Shown here piece by piece: positions 34,280 to 46,415 of a stretch of DNA of 64,000 nucleotides (position 1 is the stretch's first letter; the number at the start of each line of letters is the position of its first letter). The translations under genes were made by a program, and so were the position numbers. Under the pieces are notes generated by a model. It saw nothing but the letters and a program-made list of their open reading frames with translations, ran no database searches and was not told where the DNA came from. Location: NCBI GenBank assembly GCA_035578175.1, contig JAQMRL010000001.1:54893553-54957552 (forward strand). Reading direction: 5' to 3'. The DNA comes from Catonia carolina. Taxonomy: Eukaryota; Arthropoda; Insecta; Hemiptera; Achilidae.

Positions 34280-34995
34280 ACTGTTACCTTACAATTTCTA
34301 CGTTTTTTTAAAATCATATTTGATGACAGGTTTTTTAGAGTAAAATTTGATGGAAACTTTTCAAAATTATTTTAAATTAATTTTGGCGTACCTCAAGGAA
34401 GCGTTTTTGGGCCACTGTTGTATAAAAAAGAAGAAAAAGGAAGAAAGGAAGAAAATGAGGAAACGAAAGAAAGAAGAAAAATAATATTTTATGCTAATAA
34501 ACTGTTGTAACTATATGTTAACTTCAGATTTTCGGAACTACAGAAAATACAGTTTTAGAAACTTTTGCTGATCGTACGGTTATTTTAGCTGCGGATTAAG
34601 ATCTGAATGTAGCTTCACAATATTTACCAAATTTTTTCTTATATCCTTACAACAGTGGTTAGAGAAGTGATGGATTAAGGTATATGAAACTAAGTCAGTC
34701 CATGAGACATTCACTCTTCGTAGACGGACGTGTCCACCAGTAGTACTGAATACTATTGTTCTGCCACAGTCGGAAGATCTGAAGTATCTACCTCATCTGG
34801 ACCGCTAACTGACGTGGAAGATACACATTTTGACGAAATGAAGACAACAATTGGACTTATAAATTAAAAATTTGTTTAGATTAACTGGAAAACGTTCACA
34901 AATCTTAGACATAACTGAATCAAAACTGGCGTTATACAAGACAATTGTAAAGCCTGTGTAAACGTACCAGATTTAGCCTGACTTTCCCTATAAAG
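34280..34995 (+). pseudogene. Decayed Jockey-like reverse transcriptase
   Basis: Read across frames, the + strand gives DDRFFRVKFDGNFSKLF, then FGVPQGSVFGPLL (RT motif B; J1 equivalent AGVPQGSILAPLL), then after a 78-bp insertion TFADRTVILAAD (motif C; the second catalytic Asp is now Arg), then NETKS, FTLRR, CPP and finally ALYKTIVKP. Order and spacing match J1 ORF2 residues from about 615 to the region after RLTW. Multiple stops and shifts. It retains the segment that J1 has lost, so it is useful for judging the J1 deletion. Confidence 0.8.
34414..34509 (+). mobile_element. 78-bp purine-rich micro-insertion with 9-bp TSD
   Basis: ACTGTTGTA at 34414-34422 is repeated exactly at 34501-34509. 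The 78 bp between (AAAAAAGAAGAAAAAGGAAG and onward) interrupt the RT motif B region between GPLL and its continuation. The content is mostly GAA and AAG repeats, then AATAATATTTTATGC. It could be a tail-only retroposed fragment. Confidence 0.6.
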
Positions 34996-36299
34996 AAAAA
35001 CTCAGTTGTTTTTTTTTTAATTTACGAAAGATTTTACTGGTAGTGACAGGTTTGATGGAATCAAAAATATTGCCCCTAGTTTTTAGGTAATGCTGAAAGG
35101 TTTTTTTCAATTTAGTTATTATCTAGCTCAGGATGTAAATTTTTAAACAATTCATAAAAGAAAATCTTAAAATATTTTTACACAAAGACTTTCAAATACT
35201 GTATGTAACTAACGTTGTGAAACAACTATACAAGACGACGCACAACATTTTAATTACATGAAAACCCTCTCATACAAAATATGTACACTAGGGCGATACT
35301 GGGTACTCAACACAGACGTTTTAAACGCCCCTGGCCAAGGGATCTTTTTGGGCAATTACAGGACTGTAGTGATGAATCTACGCTTCAGTTTTTCAACATT
35401 GGAACCGTTGGACTCACATTTAAAAATTGTTATAATCTAATGCAATAACAGATAGAAATTCAAGAAAATGTTACAAACACAAATATTCCAGCAAATAAAC
35501 TATTAGGACAGTTTAGCTTATATACAGTAATTACTAAAAAGGTGTAAGAAACTGACTTTTCTTAAAATTTGTTTTGGTTTTTCTAATATTATTATTACAA
35601 TGTTAATGTTTTTCTATTACTACCTACTCTAAAAATTTATAAAACTCAACTCACTTGGTTTTGGTTTATCGCCTGCTTGACAGACTTAATACTGATTATA
35701 TATTAATATTCAGCTAATTAGATAACAAGAGCTTAGCTAACTTTTAACGTAACAATATTCTTATTACAAAATAATACCATACTAAATTATTATATATTAA
35801 TACGGTGGAACGGAACAGAGTTTCCCACGTTTAAACCTACCAATTATTGGTCAAACATATTTTAAAAATTTATCTATTATTGTACACGATAATAAAATAA
35901 ATTTAATAAAAAAGTACTTGTTTATAACCTAATTACTGCCGAATGAAATACAAGTTACTTTTCCACGACACATGAACTTAAACAGAATATAAATAAGCTG
36001 AGAAACTTTTAATCAACACTACATAAAGTTGCAAATAATCATTAGGAATAAGCATTAAAAACGTAACGGATTAATTCTACCATATAATTATGTAGTATCG
36101 TTTATGATATAGTAGAGGAAAATGAAGGTAGTGATCGTTTGTTTAGTGAATTAAAGTTCATAAAGTGTATTGAGATATTGTTTTGTTTAAAGGAGCCAAC
36201 TACGGTGTCCGATGTCAGAGTATTTGGCATAGTTCTCGATCCGTTCTTATTGATGTTCTAATAAAGTAGCCTCCGTTGTATATTATAAACAGTACTGGA
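34996..36299. other. AT-rich noncoding DNA
   Basis: No recognisable repeat or gene. A 60-codon frame at 35258-35440 has no family features. Confidence 0.4.
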
Positions 36300-36780
36300 T
36301 ATAATAATTAAGAGGGGAGAAGGAGTATACAAGCATCCAGTTTGGGTAACAGATGCACTTAGTGTCAAGCAATTACCTCTTCATAAGGCGTAACCTAACA
36401 AACCGTGAAAGATTAATGCCGTTGGGAACCAGTTTAGTCGAGGAACCGTCTGAGCAAACAATATTTCATTCGAGAAGATCCACGTTATCTGACCGACCCC
36501 GTCCACCCACAACAATGCAGCCGGCATGCGTGATAAAAACAGAAAGAAAGAGAGATTTTTGACGTTTGGACCACACGAATTGTTAATATCTTTGTAAATG
36601 GGTTCACGATCCGTATAGATATTGTACCAGTACATGCGTGGATGACCACCGTGCAGAACGTTGCACGACGAGACCGCCTTACCTCGTGATTGTATATATT
36701 TGTAATTGGACTTAATTTGTCTATACCGGGTCACGCCAACCGATATTATTCGCCGTTTACTCATATTTTAGTAGTTTTTA
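36300..36780. other. Region of overlapping unrecognised open frames
   Basis: A 127-codon minus frame (36764-36381, ATG start, MSKRRIISVGVTRYRQIKSN at its N-terminus) overlaps a 69-codon + frame. No domain or motif was recognised in either. The DNA is less AT-rich than its flanks (GACCGACCCCGTCCACCC near 36491). It may be chance, an unrecognised exon or part of an old transposon. Confidence 0.2.
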
Positions 36781-37605
36781 CGGAAATTGATATTATGTGC
36801 ATTTAATTTGAATAGCCAGGTGTTAAGTGCATAATTTTATTCTTCCTCCAAACTGAAAAATGCAAATGTCATCCCTCGTTCTATCTCGTTTCCTCTTTCC
36901 ATGAAAACAGACAAAACGTTCACTTTTGTTTATAATAGATTATCATTTTCTCGGGTAAAATGTTAAAATAATTAACTTTTTATTTGATAAATTTATATAA
37001 ATATTATATATAGTGTCTGTGATAATTTAGGCCTATTTCACAATATTCAACAAATTATTCAATCAAGTCATTGACAACTATACTAAAACTAAAAAAAAAA
37101 AATTGAAAAATACATAATTTTTAACAAGGTGTAATTATTTTGCAATCAGTTTCTAATTACAAATTTTAACTATAATAAAAATTGATGAATGCTTTAGTTT
37201 TAATACTTTATTAAATAATAAAGATTAGTGTTTCAGAACGTTAGGTACTAAAAAAATTAATAATGCATAATTAGGTGTAACACAAATAAAGTTGGTGACA
37301 GAGACAGAGTAAAATTAATAATTAGTAACATAAATTTCATCATAAAAACTATGCGTAAAAGATTTTGTGATTTAAAAATACAAATTTAATATTAAAGATT
37401 TTATTTTCTAAAATTAAGGGGCAATGGGTTAGCTAAAATATTAGACAGTAGCTAGCACAAGTTGTATAAATTCTTCTTTGTTGATAATCAGCTGTTTCTC
37501 ATTTAATGTTAAATTATATTAATTAATTGCAATTTTACGAAAGAAGGTTTAGTAATGGTAAATTATTACTGTCATTTATTAAGTACATTGAAATTATGTT
37601 TTATT
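36781..37605. other. AT-rich noncoding DNA
   Basis: No recognisable feature. Confidence 0.4.
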
Positions 37606-37615
37606 AAGTTTAAAA

Positions 37616-37809
37616 ATAACCGCCTCCGTAGCAGAATGATTAGCGCGCTAGCCTACAACTCGGAGGTCACAAGTTTGATTCCCGGCTAGGGTCTGGAAAT
37701 TTACACAAGTCAAAACTCACTGTTAAAGTTACTATAACCCACCGCAGTCTTTAACTATATTTGTAATTTTTAATTATGTTAATGCGACTTTTAAAAATAA
37801 ACTAAAAAA
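37616..37809 (+). repeat. SINE family A copy with TSD
   Basis: tRNA-like head CGCCTCCGTAGCAGAATGAT then TAGCGCGCTAGCCTAC, B-box-like AGTTTGATTCCCGGCTAGG, body AAACTCACTGTTAAAG, and tail AATGCGACTTTTAAAAATAA. Flanked by a perfect 10-bp duplication, AAGTTTAAAA, at 37606-37615 and 37810-37819. Confidence 0.9.
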
Positions 37810-37819
37810 AAGTTTAAAA

Positions 37820-38682
37820 CTTCGTGAAAATTATTAAACTTGATTTTTCTTTTACTGTATAAAGACAAGATTAAAATAACATGTAGGTATTTAAATATTT
37901 AAAATGTTGGAAGGATTTACTTGAATTACACAAAATTTCAATTCGTGAGGTACACCTATCTTGATTTTTGTGCACATTTCTTTCAATGATTTTTTTTAAT
38001 AGGGCGTGTAGCCGATGAAACTACTTATCTGCAGAAACTTGGATTTATTTTTTCTTTGATACTTTATATTATTTTATATAAATGGCATACTTTATAAATT
38101 GTATTTTTGATACAATTCAATAATCCATAAAAGTAATATTCAACAATCGTAGTTAATAATAGTAGTATCAGTAAAACCATCAAAAATTTATATTGGAAAA
38201 TTTAAGCCCATCAGTCAAAATTACTTCACATGGTAATGAACGCCCCACAATACGTATCAAATTCAAGATTGCATCCAACTTCAAAATTCCTTTGGTAACA
38301 AAAACTACTAAAATCAAATATTAAAAATTTAACACAAAATTAATAGATCAATCTTTTTTTTTTGTAGAGCAAAATATCAAGATAATTAAGACGCCGCCGC
38401 CTAAGAAGAAAATGTATTTGATATCTACTGATCTCGTTTCAATGTTTTCCTTTTATTTGTCATCGGGAACTGTACATTATTGACAACCACCCAATTAAAT
38501 TTCTCCTTTTTGCTGTATTATTTAACGTAGATTAGACATGCGTTTGAATAGGAACGTCCATTAGAGTTTTGTTCAAGATGGCTTTCAGCTGGGCACCGTA
38601 CAAAGTAGCTTGCCCAATCAGTGTTACTTATATTTTTTATTTAAAATTATTCTATTTTTTAAAAAACTTAAAAAGTTTCCAA
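37820..38682. other. AT-rich noncoding DNA
   Basis: No recognisable feature. Confidence 0.4.
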
Positions 38683-38695
38683 ATTTTACTCTTTT

Positions 38696-38850
38696 AGTTT
38701 ATTTACAGTCGCATAAACAGCTTCGTCATTAGCAACTACAGTGGGTTATGAAATCACTAGCCGGGAATCGAACCCGGGACCTCCGCTTGCCTCTGGGTGG
38801 TAGGCCAGCACGCTAACACTACGCTACGGAAGCTACCACTACGCTTCACC
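38696..38850 (-). repeat. SINE family A, best-preserved head
   Basis: On the minus strand: A box CCGTAGCGTAGTGTTAGCG, B box GGGTTCGATTCCCGGCTAG, body AACCCACTGTAGTTGC and tail GCGACTGTAAATAAACTAAA. Flanks ATTTTACTCTTTT (38683-38695) and ATTTTACTTTTT (38851-38862) look like a target duplication. Confidence 0.9.
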
Positions 38851-38862
38851 ATTTTACTTTTT

Positions 38863-40017
38863 ATTTACAGGTTTTATCAAAATTTAATTTCTTTAGTTTA
38901 TTTTATTTGGCTGTTATTCACATTTTTATTATTCATGTAGCCTATATATTATCTTTTTAAATATTTAATTTTATCATCCAATATTATTTATTAAAATTTC
39001 AAATTGTACCCTACTCCTTGTTCTATGTATTCTATGTTTATCTTGTTACATATATTTTTTATAATCCATTTTTTCTTATGCTTATTCTCTAATTTTATTG
39101 ATTTTCTTTGTATTGCTAAAATTTTGAATTATTCACCGATGTACCTATATTTTAAAGAAAATTTTCTGTTTCTTTCACGTCATTTGTTTAATAAAATAAA
39201 GTTAGTTAAACTTTTGGATGGTTATACTATTTTGTATAAATAGTAAAAGAAAAATCACAGTTTAGAAAAATTTTTAGTACGCTGATATACCGAGAGATCA
39301 AGTTTAGGAAGAAAATGTTACCCATATATACCCTTTGCAGTTCTGTAATAGTTCTAATGAATTATAATTATCTGATAGAAGATATTACTTTTGACATCGA
39401 AGAAATATTCCATAAATTCACGCTTAGAGATATGTATCCAATAATTTAACCATCGTAAAGTTTTTTAACTTTTACTATACTTTGTAATAGATTAGAACGT
39501 TATATCTAATTGTGATTATAAGGATTAGCACGTTGGTAGGTGAGTATATTTTGCGTTTTCTAACACTTTTCTCTGCTATATTATTACCACCAAGACTTTT
39601 GATCTTCAACTACTACGTTTTTTATTAAATAATTTTTTTTAATTACAAAATTTCGCAAATATTATAGTGGTTAGGAAAATAGTAAAATTGCAAAAATTGC
39701 AGTGGTAATAAAAATATTATATTACATGCTATAAAATTTACTTCTAAACATAAAATACAATTTGAAATTTATCACATAGTCCTTGTACACTACATTTTTC
39801 TGAAACTGATGTTTCTCATTTTTTAATAAACACAAATGAATCCTTCAAACTTTAGGTGTAAGTCATAAACTGAATTTTTTTTAATTACTTAAACTTTCTT
39901 GCGTTAATACAACTAACAAAACGATAGAAATACTTTTTACATGATAATTATTTAAATTTGAAAATCAAGTGTTATTAAATTTTAATTTTACAACTTTTAT
40001 TTTAAAATTAAAAAAAG
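38863..40017. other. AT-rich noncoding DNA
   Basis: An F/L/Y-rich 79-codon frame at 39004-39243 looks like translated AT-rich sequence. No repeat was recognised. Confidence 0.4.
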
Positions 40018-40028
40018 AAATTCCGCTA

Positions 40029-40197
40029 TGTGGCTGCCTTTGTAGCGTAGTGGTAGCGCGCTAGCCTGAAAAACGGTGTCTGTGGTTCGATTGCCGGCTA
40101 GCGTCTAGAAGTTTTCACGAGTTAAAACTCACTGTTACATTAACCACTGCAGTCGCTAATAACCAAGATGTTGATGCAACTGTAAATAAACTAAAAA
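40029..40197 (+). repeat. SINE family A copy
   Basis: Head TTGTAGCGTAGTGGTAGCGC with a clear A box, B box GGTTCGATTGCC, body AAACTCACTGTTACATTAAC and tail ATGCAACTGTAAATAAACTA. Imperfect flanking repeat AAATTCCGCTA / AAATTCTCTA. Confidence 0.88.
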
Positions 40198-40207
40198 AAA
40201 TTCTCTA

Positions 40208-41490
40208 GTTTCTCAAAAATATTTGAACGATCATAATTTACGTGAATAGTGTAAATAACAGTAAAACACAATGTCATACTAATAATTTGAGTTTTATTTA
40301 TATGTAAGTAGGTTAAGATACAAGTTTACTTTTTTTTAATGTGAAATTGTGAATAGTTTTTTCAGGTTTTTTTTTCATATCCGGTAATTATTCCTTTTGT
40401 CAAACAGATCGTAGATTTTGCTTTAAATAAAAAATTGGTTCCATTACTGGAATTTCGAATTAAGATCTCAAAATGTATAAAACACTTTTTCCATCACAAG
40501 GTGTCATACTAATGATTACTGACACAAAAGTTACATTTTTGATAAAGGATGATTATGTGTTAGACTTGAGTGTCTTACATGATTTTTCATGAAACTGACT
40601 TCAAGCGCTCTTGTGCTGATCAGTGCCGGTTTTCTTCAAAAATATTGTGACGTGATTTATGTAATTTTGTTAATTAATCGATGTTATATTGTTCGATGTT
40701 AATATTAATTTTTGTTCAACGGCTCGATGTTCCAGAATACCTCGATTTTCTTTATTAGATAAAAACCAAATTTGTTTTTAAACATTAATTTCTTCATGAA
40801 CTCTAATATCCTCAGTTATGTATTTTTCGCAATTTTTGAGCGACCATAATGGTCTAAACTTAATTCTGTACATAAACTTAAAAACTTGGAGCGGTTATTT
40901 TTTGTCCTAACGCAAACGTTATTTTGTAGCCAGTTTTAGTAGCTAATTGTTATTTTAAAAGATTATCTTTCTAATTATTTTTCTAACGTCTTTTGTATTT
41001 CTGTAGAAATTATTACAGTTTTATTTTTGTAGTTACTACTAACCTTTAGTATTAATGTGACTATAAAACAAATAGATAACTAATAAAAAATATTTAATTT
41101 TAGTTTTCTGTTAAATTAATTTTTAAAACCGGCTGGTTCGAGAAAAGGGAAAGTATGTTTGGGTTAGTTGAAAGTAAAGAATTTTTATTGTCATTTTAAC
41201 TGAACGGAATCGAGAAGTGTATTCCTTTTGTATTCTTGTAAGGCAAAGTTAAAATATATGCTTTGCTTCTTTTCGTTTGTATTTCACTTCATTTTCTTTT
41301 AGGAATGTTTAATTAATTATTTAATTATATTGAAGGACGTGAAACTGTAAACTTTTCTCTTGTCGTCCTCGTCCTGGAACCTTGCAAATCTTCCTGACAT
41401 CTTCAGTTCTATGACAATTCAGTGTGTTATTGTAAGAGGCTAGCAGCTTAGCTACGTCGCTTATTAAAACACTTCACATTTTTCCCCCGG
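40208..41490. other. AT-rich noncoding DNA
   Basis: No recognisable feature. Confidence 0.4.
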
Positions 41491-41880
41491 TCTTCGTCTT
41501 TTTTAAGATAATAAGATTCTCCCGCTCTCATTGGGGTGGGGGACTGTGCCTTCATCAATATTCACATCCCCTAACTTCCAGCCCCCCCATGCGTGTCCCA
41601 CCCTTCACTTTGTGTTTTTACCCCATCTTTTAAACACCCCCGCTCACCCTTCACAGTTTCTTTCGCTGGCGAGGCTTCAGCTCATTAACTGTGCAGGCCT
41701 CGATCGATTCTTGTGATGACGATATACATATCACACAGCTCTGCTCCGCTCCAAGGAGCTCACTCCCTGCTTCTACTCCTGCACCAGAATTATCAGCAGC
41801 CCTTTCTTTCTTTTCCTTATCTTCTGTCCACCAGCACCGTACGTGAAGAATAACTTACGCAGAACCACCTCTTACAACGA
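41491..41880. other. C-rich island
   Basis: C-rich on the + strand (CCAGCCCCCCCATGCGTGTC near 41579; CACCCCCGCTCACCC near 41636), with GAGGCTTCAGCTC and a region rich in GCTC words. A 61-codon frame (41531-41716) has no recognisable domain. No LINE motif was read in any frame. Confidence 0.35.
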
Positions 41881-42597
41881 CTTAAAAATAAAACATTTAA
41901 AAATGTCTTAGCAGTATCTCTACACTAATCCTCAAACAACTGAGACACAATTGTAATTAACACATACGTGATATTTATTTACGGATTAACACATATGTGT
42001 GAATGTGTATGAATATTTTTACGTGCAGTACATTTAGCCTACAAGCTTTTTCAGTTTTTAACACAAGAACCCGAATTTAATTTTTACATTTCAGCATCAT
42101 TTCGGCTAAACATTCCATTAAAATAATGTGAACTAAGGCTATATGATAGATACATAAATTTACTTAAGTTTCATATTTTACGTTAGTTAAACTATTTCAA
42201 TTCTACCTCTTTAGCAATACAGGTTACGTAGTTTAATTATTAAACCATTAAATACTTTTCATTTCGGAGACTATGAAAATGTTACTTCTAAAAAATTATC
42301 AGTTTTAATCCTACGCTTAAGTATTTTATGTTTGCTCTCGAATAAAGTTTACCTGAATATGTTTTTTAGGCCTAATTATACAATACACTGATGTTTTATT
42401 AGTCATTAAAATAATTAAAAACAGCCCACATAAAAATGTGCTAACTAATTTTAGATAGTGATTTTCTTTGTGGTTTCTTTTTCTTCTTATCGTCAAGAAT
42501 TAGGCACATCTTTTGGGTCGCCTTTTGAATTCAAAAGTCTGGAATCCACAATTAAATGCTTAGTATTTGAATAAGTGGGATGTTTTGGTGACTTGTA
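41881..42597. other. AT-rich noncoding DNA
   Basis: No recognisable feature. Confidence 0.4.
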
Positions 42598-42772
42598 AAC
42601 TTAGCCTAAAAGTTTTCTACGCCCTCAATACTAAGCCGGAGATCCCAAGTTCGATTCTTAACACGCATTTTGAAACATTATACAGCATGATAAACTTTTA
42701 CAAAGTCCGCTTTCCATTCTAGTCGCTTTATAATAAGCATTTGACGTAATTGTAAATAATGAAATAAATGAA
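42598..42772 (+). repeat. Degraded SINE family A copy
   Basis: Head remnants CTTAGCCTAAAAG and GGAGATCCCAAGTTCGATTC (B box GTTCGATTC), and tail TGACGTAATTGTAAATAATG resembling GCGACTGTAAATAAAC. The A box is lost. Confidence 0.5.
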
Positions 42773-42831
42773 ATTTACATAAATCTGAATTTATAAATTT
42801 TACATAATTAAAACATGGTACTTTTACTTCA

Positions 42832-42876
42832 CAAAGGGTTATCTTTAAATTTAATCAAAGGGTTATTTTTAAATTT
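42832..42876. repeat. 24-bp tandem duplication
   Basis: CAAAGGGTTATCTTTAAATT+TAAT at 42832-42855 is followed directly by CAAAGGGTTATTTTTAAATTT, one mismatch. Probably replication slippage. Confidence 0.85.
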
Positions 42877-43344
42877 GTCGAATGGAGTGAAACTACAAGA
42901 ATATTTCTAATACTGAATACATCTTCACCTATTATAAAAATACATAAACATGGATGTTATTTAATATCCGGATTTTTAAATAACATTTTGTAGAAAGAAA
43001 CCTTTTAGAAACATAAATAGGAAATATAGAAATCATTTCGTATTTATAGTTCAAGATGATAAGTGCGTGTTATGAAGGGTGAAGTAGATAAAAATTCTAC
43101 CCTTCCTTTCTTTTCCTTCCTCTAAAAGTAAGGGTGGAGATAATAGTTTCCCAACTGAAAGTGTGTTAGCCTACTAACAATTTCCCACAAAAGGAAAATC
43201 TGATACACTATTATCTTGCAATAAAAAATACACGGATAAAAACATTTTAGGGTTGCTGTATTTGGCCTATACCTAAATATTTAGAGTATTAAACACAAAA
43301 TTACTGAATTAATATTTAATTAATTAACTGTATTATAGATATGT
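42877..43344. other. AT-rich noncoding DNA
   Basis: No recognisable feature. Confidence 0.4.
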
Positions 43345-44090
43345 CTTTTTCTTGGCCGAGGCGGTGAGAAAAATTCATGTTCACTCCCTCACATGAGAGC
43401 CCCAAGGAGGCCGCAACCGCCTTACCAACCAAAAACCCGCCGCCTGGCCACTTGATCCGACATTAACAAACAACCCTTCATCTCCCTCGGAACTGTTTAT
43501 ATAATACTACAAGGGAAATGTCGGGTTAAAAAAAATTACATACTGTCAGCGGAGCGTGGAAGGGAACCGTAGCTTAATTCCCCTCTCGCTGTCACTGACC
43601 AACACTCACTTTCTCACTTTCATTCATCTCTTTCATCACCAGCTCAGGAAATTAGTGTGCCTACCTTACCTACTGAGATCGGGACAGGATTGATTTACGG
43701 TGGGATCCCGCTGATCTCCATATGTCTCCTCCCTCCACAGTCTCCCGACCACCCTCTCTGCAAACTGAGCGACCAACTTCCAGCTCTCCTCATCCTGCAG
43801 CATCGCTGCCCCTACTCTTTCTGGGATTCACTGTGCGACGCCTATCTTCTCAGATGTCTCCATTCTATCGAAGCCAAAATAGGGACATCTTTAAAAAATA
43901 TGCAAAACGGACTCCTTCTCTTCACTATCGCACAACCGACATTTCGGTACTTCATGAAGTTTGAACCTAGTTAAATTTGCCCCAAAGCAACCATGCTTTG
44001 TTAGCAACTGCGTCAGCTCGTGGATGGTATCACCAAATGTCCTCGTCATCCATAGATATTTCATTGCTATCATAAAACAGTAAAACAAAT
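43345..44090 (-). pseudogene. R1/I-like LINE ORF2 C-terminus with zinc-finger remnant
   Basis: The minus frame from 44088 reads ELTQLLTKHGCFGANLTRFK, then CRLCDSEEKESVLHIF and, after a stop or shift, a Cys (a C-X2-C-X9-H-X4-C finger). Further on it reads IPERVGAAMLQDEESWKLVA followed by QFAERVVGRL. The LT.HG.F..YL.R.....P.C..C....(S/T).(E/L)H motif, then a P..(L/V)...ML..EE.W..(I/V)..(Y/F).E.V helix, is the C-terminal end of R1/I-group LINEs, after RT and RNase H. Catalytic domains are missing (5' truncation). The remainder to about 43345 is probably the 3' UTR, with a short A-rich end on the minus strand. Confidence 0.75.
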
Positions 44091-44683
44091 ATCGTATTAC
44101 ATCTAAGAATACCAGGATAATGTAAAATTATAAAAACTAAAAGATTGTTTTACGCTTTTACGTACACTTTATAAGACTAAAAGTGGCTATTACTAAAATA
44201 ATTTCAATAAATAATAACTAAATATTCCATTACTATTTAGATATAATTAATTGTATTATTAACCTTCTACTTATACAATGAGCCAACCGATAAATATTCA
44301 CGGAATTTCGGTAATGTAGTTTTTTGCAATTATAGGTAACCTACTCAAAATGCACGAATAAATGGTGATTTTACTAGCTCTCGAAAATATTTAATAAAAT
44401 ACAGTATTAAGATCTTGAAAATGAAACGATACCTTGTAAAACAAACTTGTTACGTTAAACAACGTACAGATAGTACCTGAAAATAAGCAAAAATCTGCTA
44501 ATACTAGTTTGAAAAATTAGCAGTTATTAAACCACTGATAAAAGTCATGTAATTTGAGAGTAAACAAAAGGAAATTAGTTCAATTACAGATTATGAATTA
44601 GTAATCTCGATCTTTCGTTTCTTTAATTAATTTTTGAAACTCATTATACACAGAAAATACTCGTGCTACCGTAATTTAATTAT
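44091..44683. other. AT-rich noncoding DNA
   Basis: No recognisable feature. Confidence 0.4.
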
Positions 44684-45076
44684 TGTTGCTTAGGTTATCA
44701 GCCGAAAGGCTGGTTTGAACCTCTAGAGATTTTACTATGTAAAACGAGGAGTGAAGTGGTTTACCATTGTCTTTCTCACTGAGTTGAAAAGTGTGATTAT
44801 CAGCATGCCAGGCCCTTCAAAAAGCACACATTTTCCACCCTACATTATAACATCATTCACCACAGTGTCTGGCTGTATAGTGCAATGCATTACTCTTAGA
44901 GAAGATAACTCTGACTCGGTCAGGTAGAGGTGTAAAAACACCTCTACCTTTTCTGTTCTTAAATAGTTCATTCATATAATTGGTTGACTATGTGATAAGA
45001 AACAGAACATTTTCGTAGCCCTGAAACCAGCAGATCGAGTGCAATTAATTTAACACTCCACCTGCCTGTTATGGGC
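44684..45076 (-). repeat. SINE family D copy 4
   Basis: The only minus-strand copy. Read on the minus strand it starts at GCCCATAACAGGCAGGTGG and ends GCCTTTCGGCTGATAACC. It retains GAGGTTCAAACCAGCC and the hairpin. Flanking AT-rich words ATTTAATTATTG / ATTTAATAATATG may be a decayed target duplication. Confidence 0.9.
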
Positions 45077-46384
45077 GATATTTAATAATATGAGATATCA
45101 AATATAAAAAACATTAAATTCATTTTTATCAACTTATTAGGTTTAATCTTTTATCAGAAATTGAAGAATTTTTTTCTTGTTTTTAAAAATTAACTTTAAA
45201 AATGTTATTATGTTTTATAATTTGTTCTTATGTATTTCCATTTATTTCCTTTTTGTTGTTTCATTATATTTTAGGCGCCGTAAGACAGGCTTACTAATTA
45301 ATTAGGTCAAACATTGGCCAAAACTCTTTTAATAAATTTCAAGGACTTTCAAAAGTTAAGACGTGATTTCAACTCAGAAACGGTTAAACCCTGAAGTAAA
45401 ACTTCTAAATAAATTTTAGTCAATATATTTTTGTAATACAAAAGTCCGCTAAAACCAAAATAAAGTTTAAAATAGTTTTTCCAGGGTTTAGATGTAGGCC
45501 TAATAGATTTACCTTAATGACCAAATTAATTTGGTAAAATACTAGTCAAGGAAATACAATGTTGATAAATGTAATATTAAAGCCTAATTATATAATCATC
45601 TATGTTAGTTTTTAACTACAGTTTTTCACAAATCTTCTTGTTTGGTACAGGATTAAGATTTTAATGAAATATACTTCTTTAAAAATATGCCTGTTCTCGG
45701 TTTAATCTGTCAAATTATGCTTCTTGTGACCATTGATGACCAGTTGCCTATCCATCAGTTTAAGGGCCTACCCAAATCTTTTGGTTTCCGTGTTTGTGAT
45801 TTATCCTAATTAGCCTGACGCTTTTGGTCCATCCTGCCAACAAAGCTTTTAAAAATATTATAATATTACCGATCTTAAAAAATTCTACAATTCATTAGGT
45901 TTTTAGCCAAACTATAACTCATAAAACAGATTTCTCACAATACATCATTTTGGTTTTTTACATAATTTTTTTTATTTGTAGTATTTCTACATTTCTACTC
46001 TGCCCTAGGCCGCGTAGGTCAAAACGTTTCTGATGGACGTCTTATAAATCCTGGTTTTTCAAAGAAAATGAAATTTTTTGTTTTTAGCAGAGTTTTACTT
46101 TTGACACTTCTGTTCCAAGTAGTTTCAGAGCAGAGCAATGATACCAGCCCCATTTGTGTTTTTAACCAAAATGTTTCTTCGTCTTTCTATGCTCTTCTCT
46201 CCTAATAATCTCCTCTGTATAATCAACTGCAGTAGATTGGTATTTCTTTACACGCATGGTTTTGCTTTGTTTATACATTAATATTGTTTTTTCTTATCAC
46301 TTTCAAAGGCAATCATTAGTATGTATTTTTAATATAACAAAAATGAAATATTTTTAGTTTTTTTATAATATAAAAAAACATCCA
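45077..46384. other. AT-rich noncoding DNA
   Basis: No recognisable repeat or gene. Confidence 0.4.
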
Positions 46385-46415
46385 TTACCGATCATAATAT
46401 TATTACGATCGGTAA
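46385..46415. repeat. Perfect 9-bp inverted repeat
   Basis: TTACCGATC (46385-46393) and GATCGGTAA (46407-46415) around a 13-bp AT spacer, itself partly palindromic. It could fold as a hairpin. No transposon context was recognised. Confidence 0.8.
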
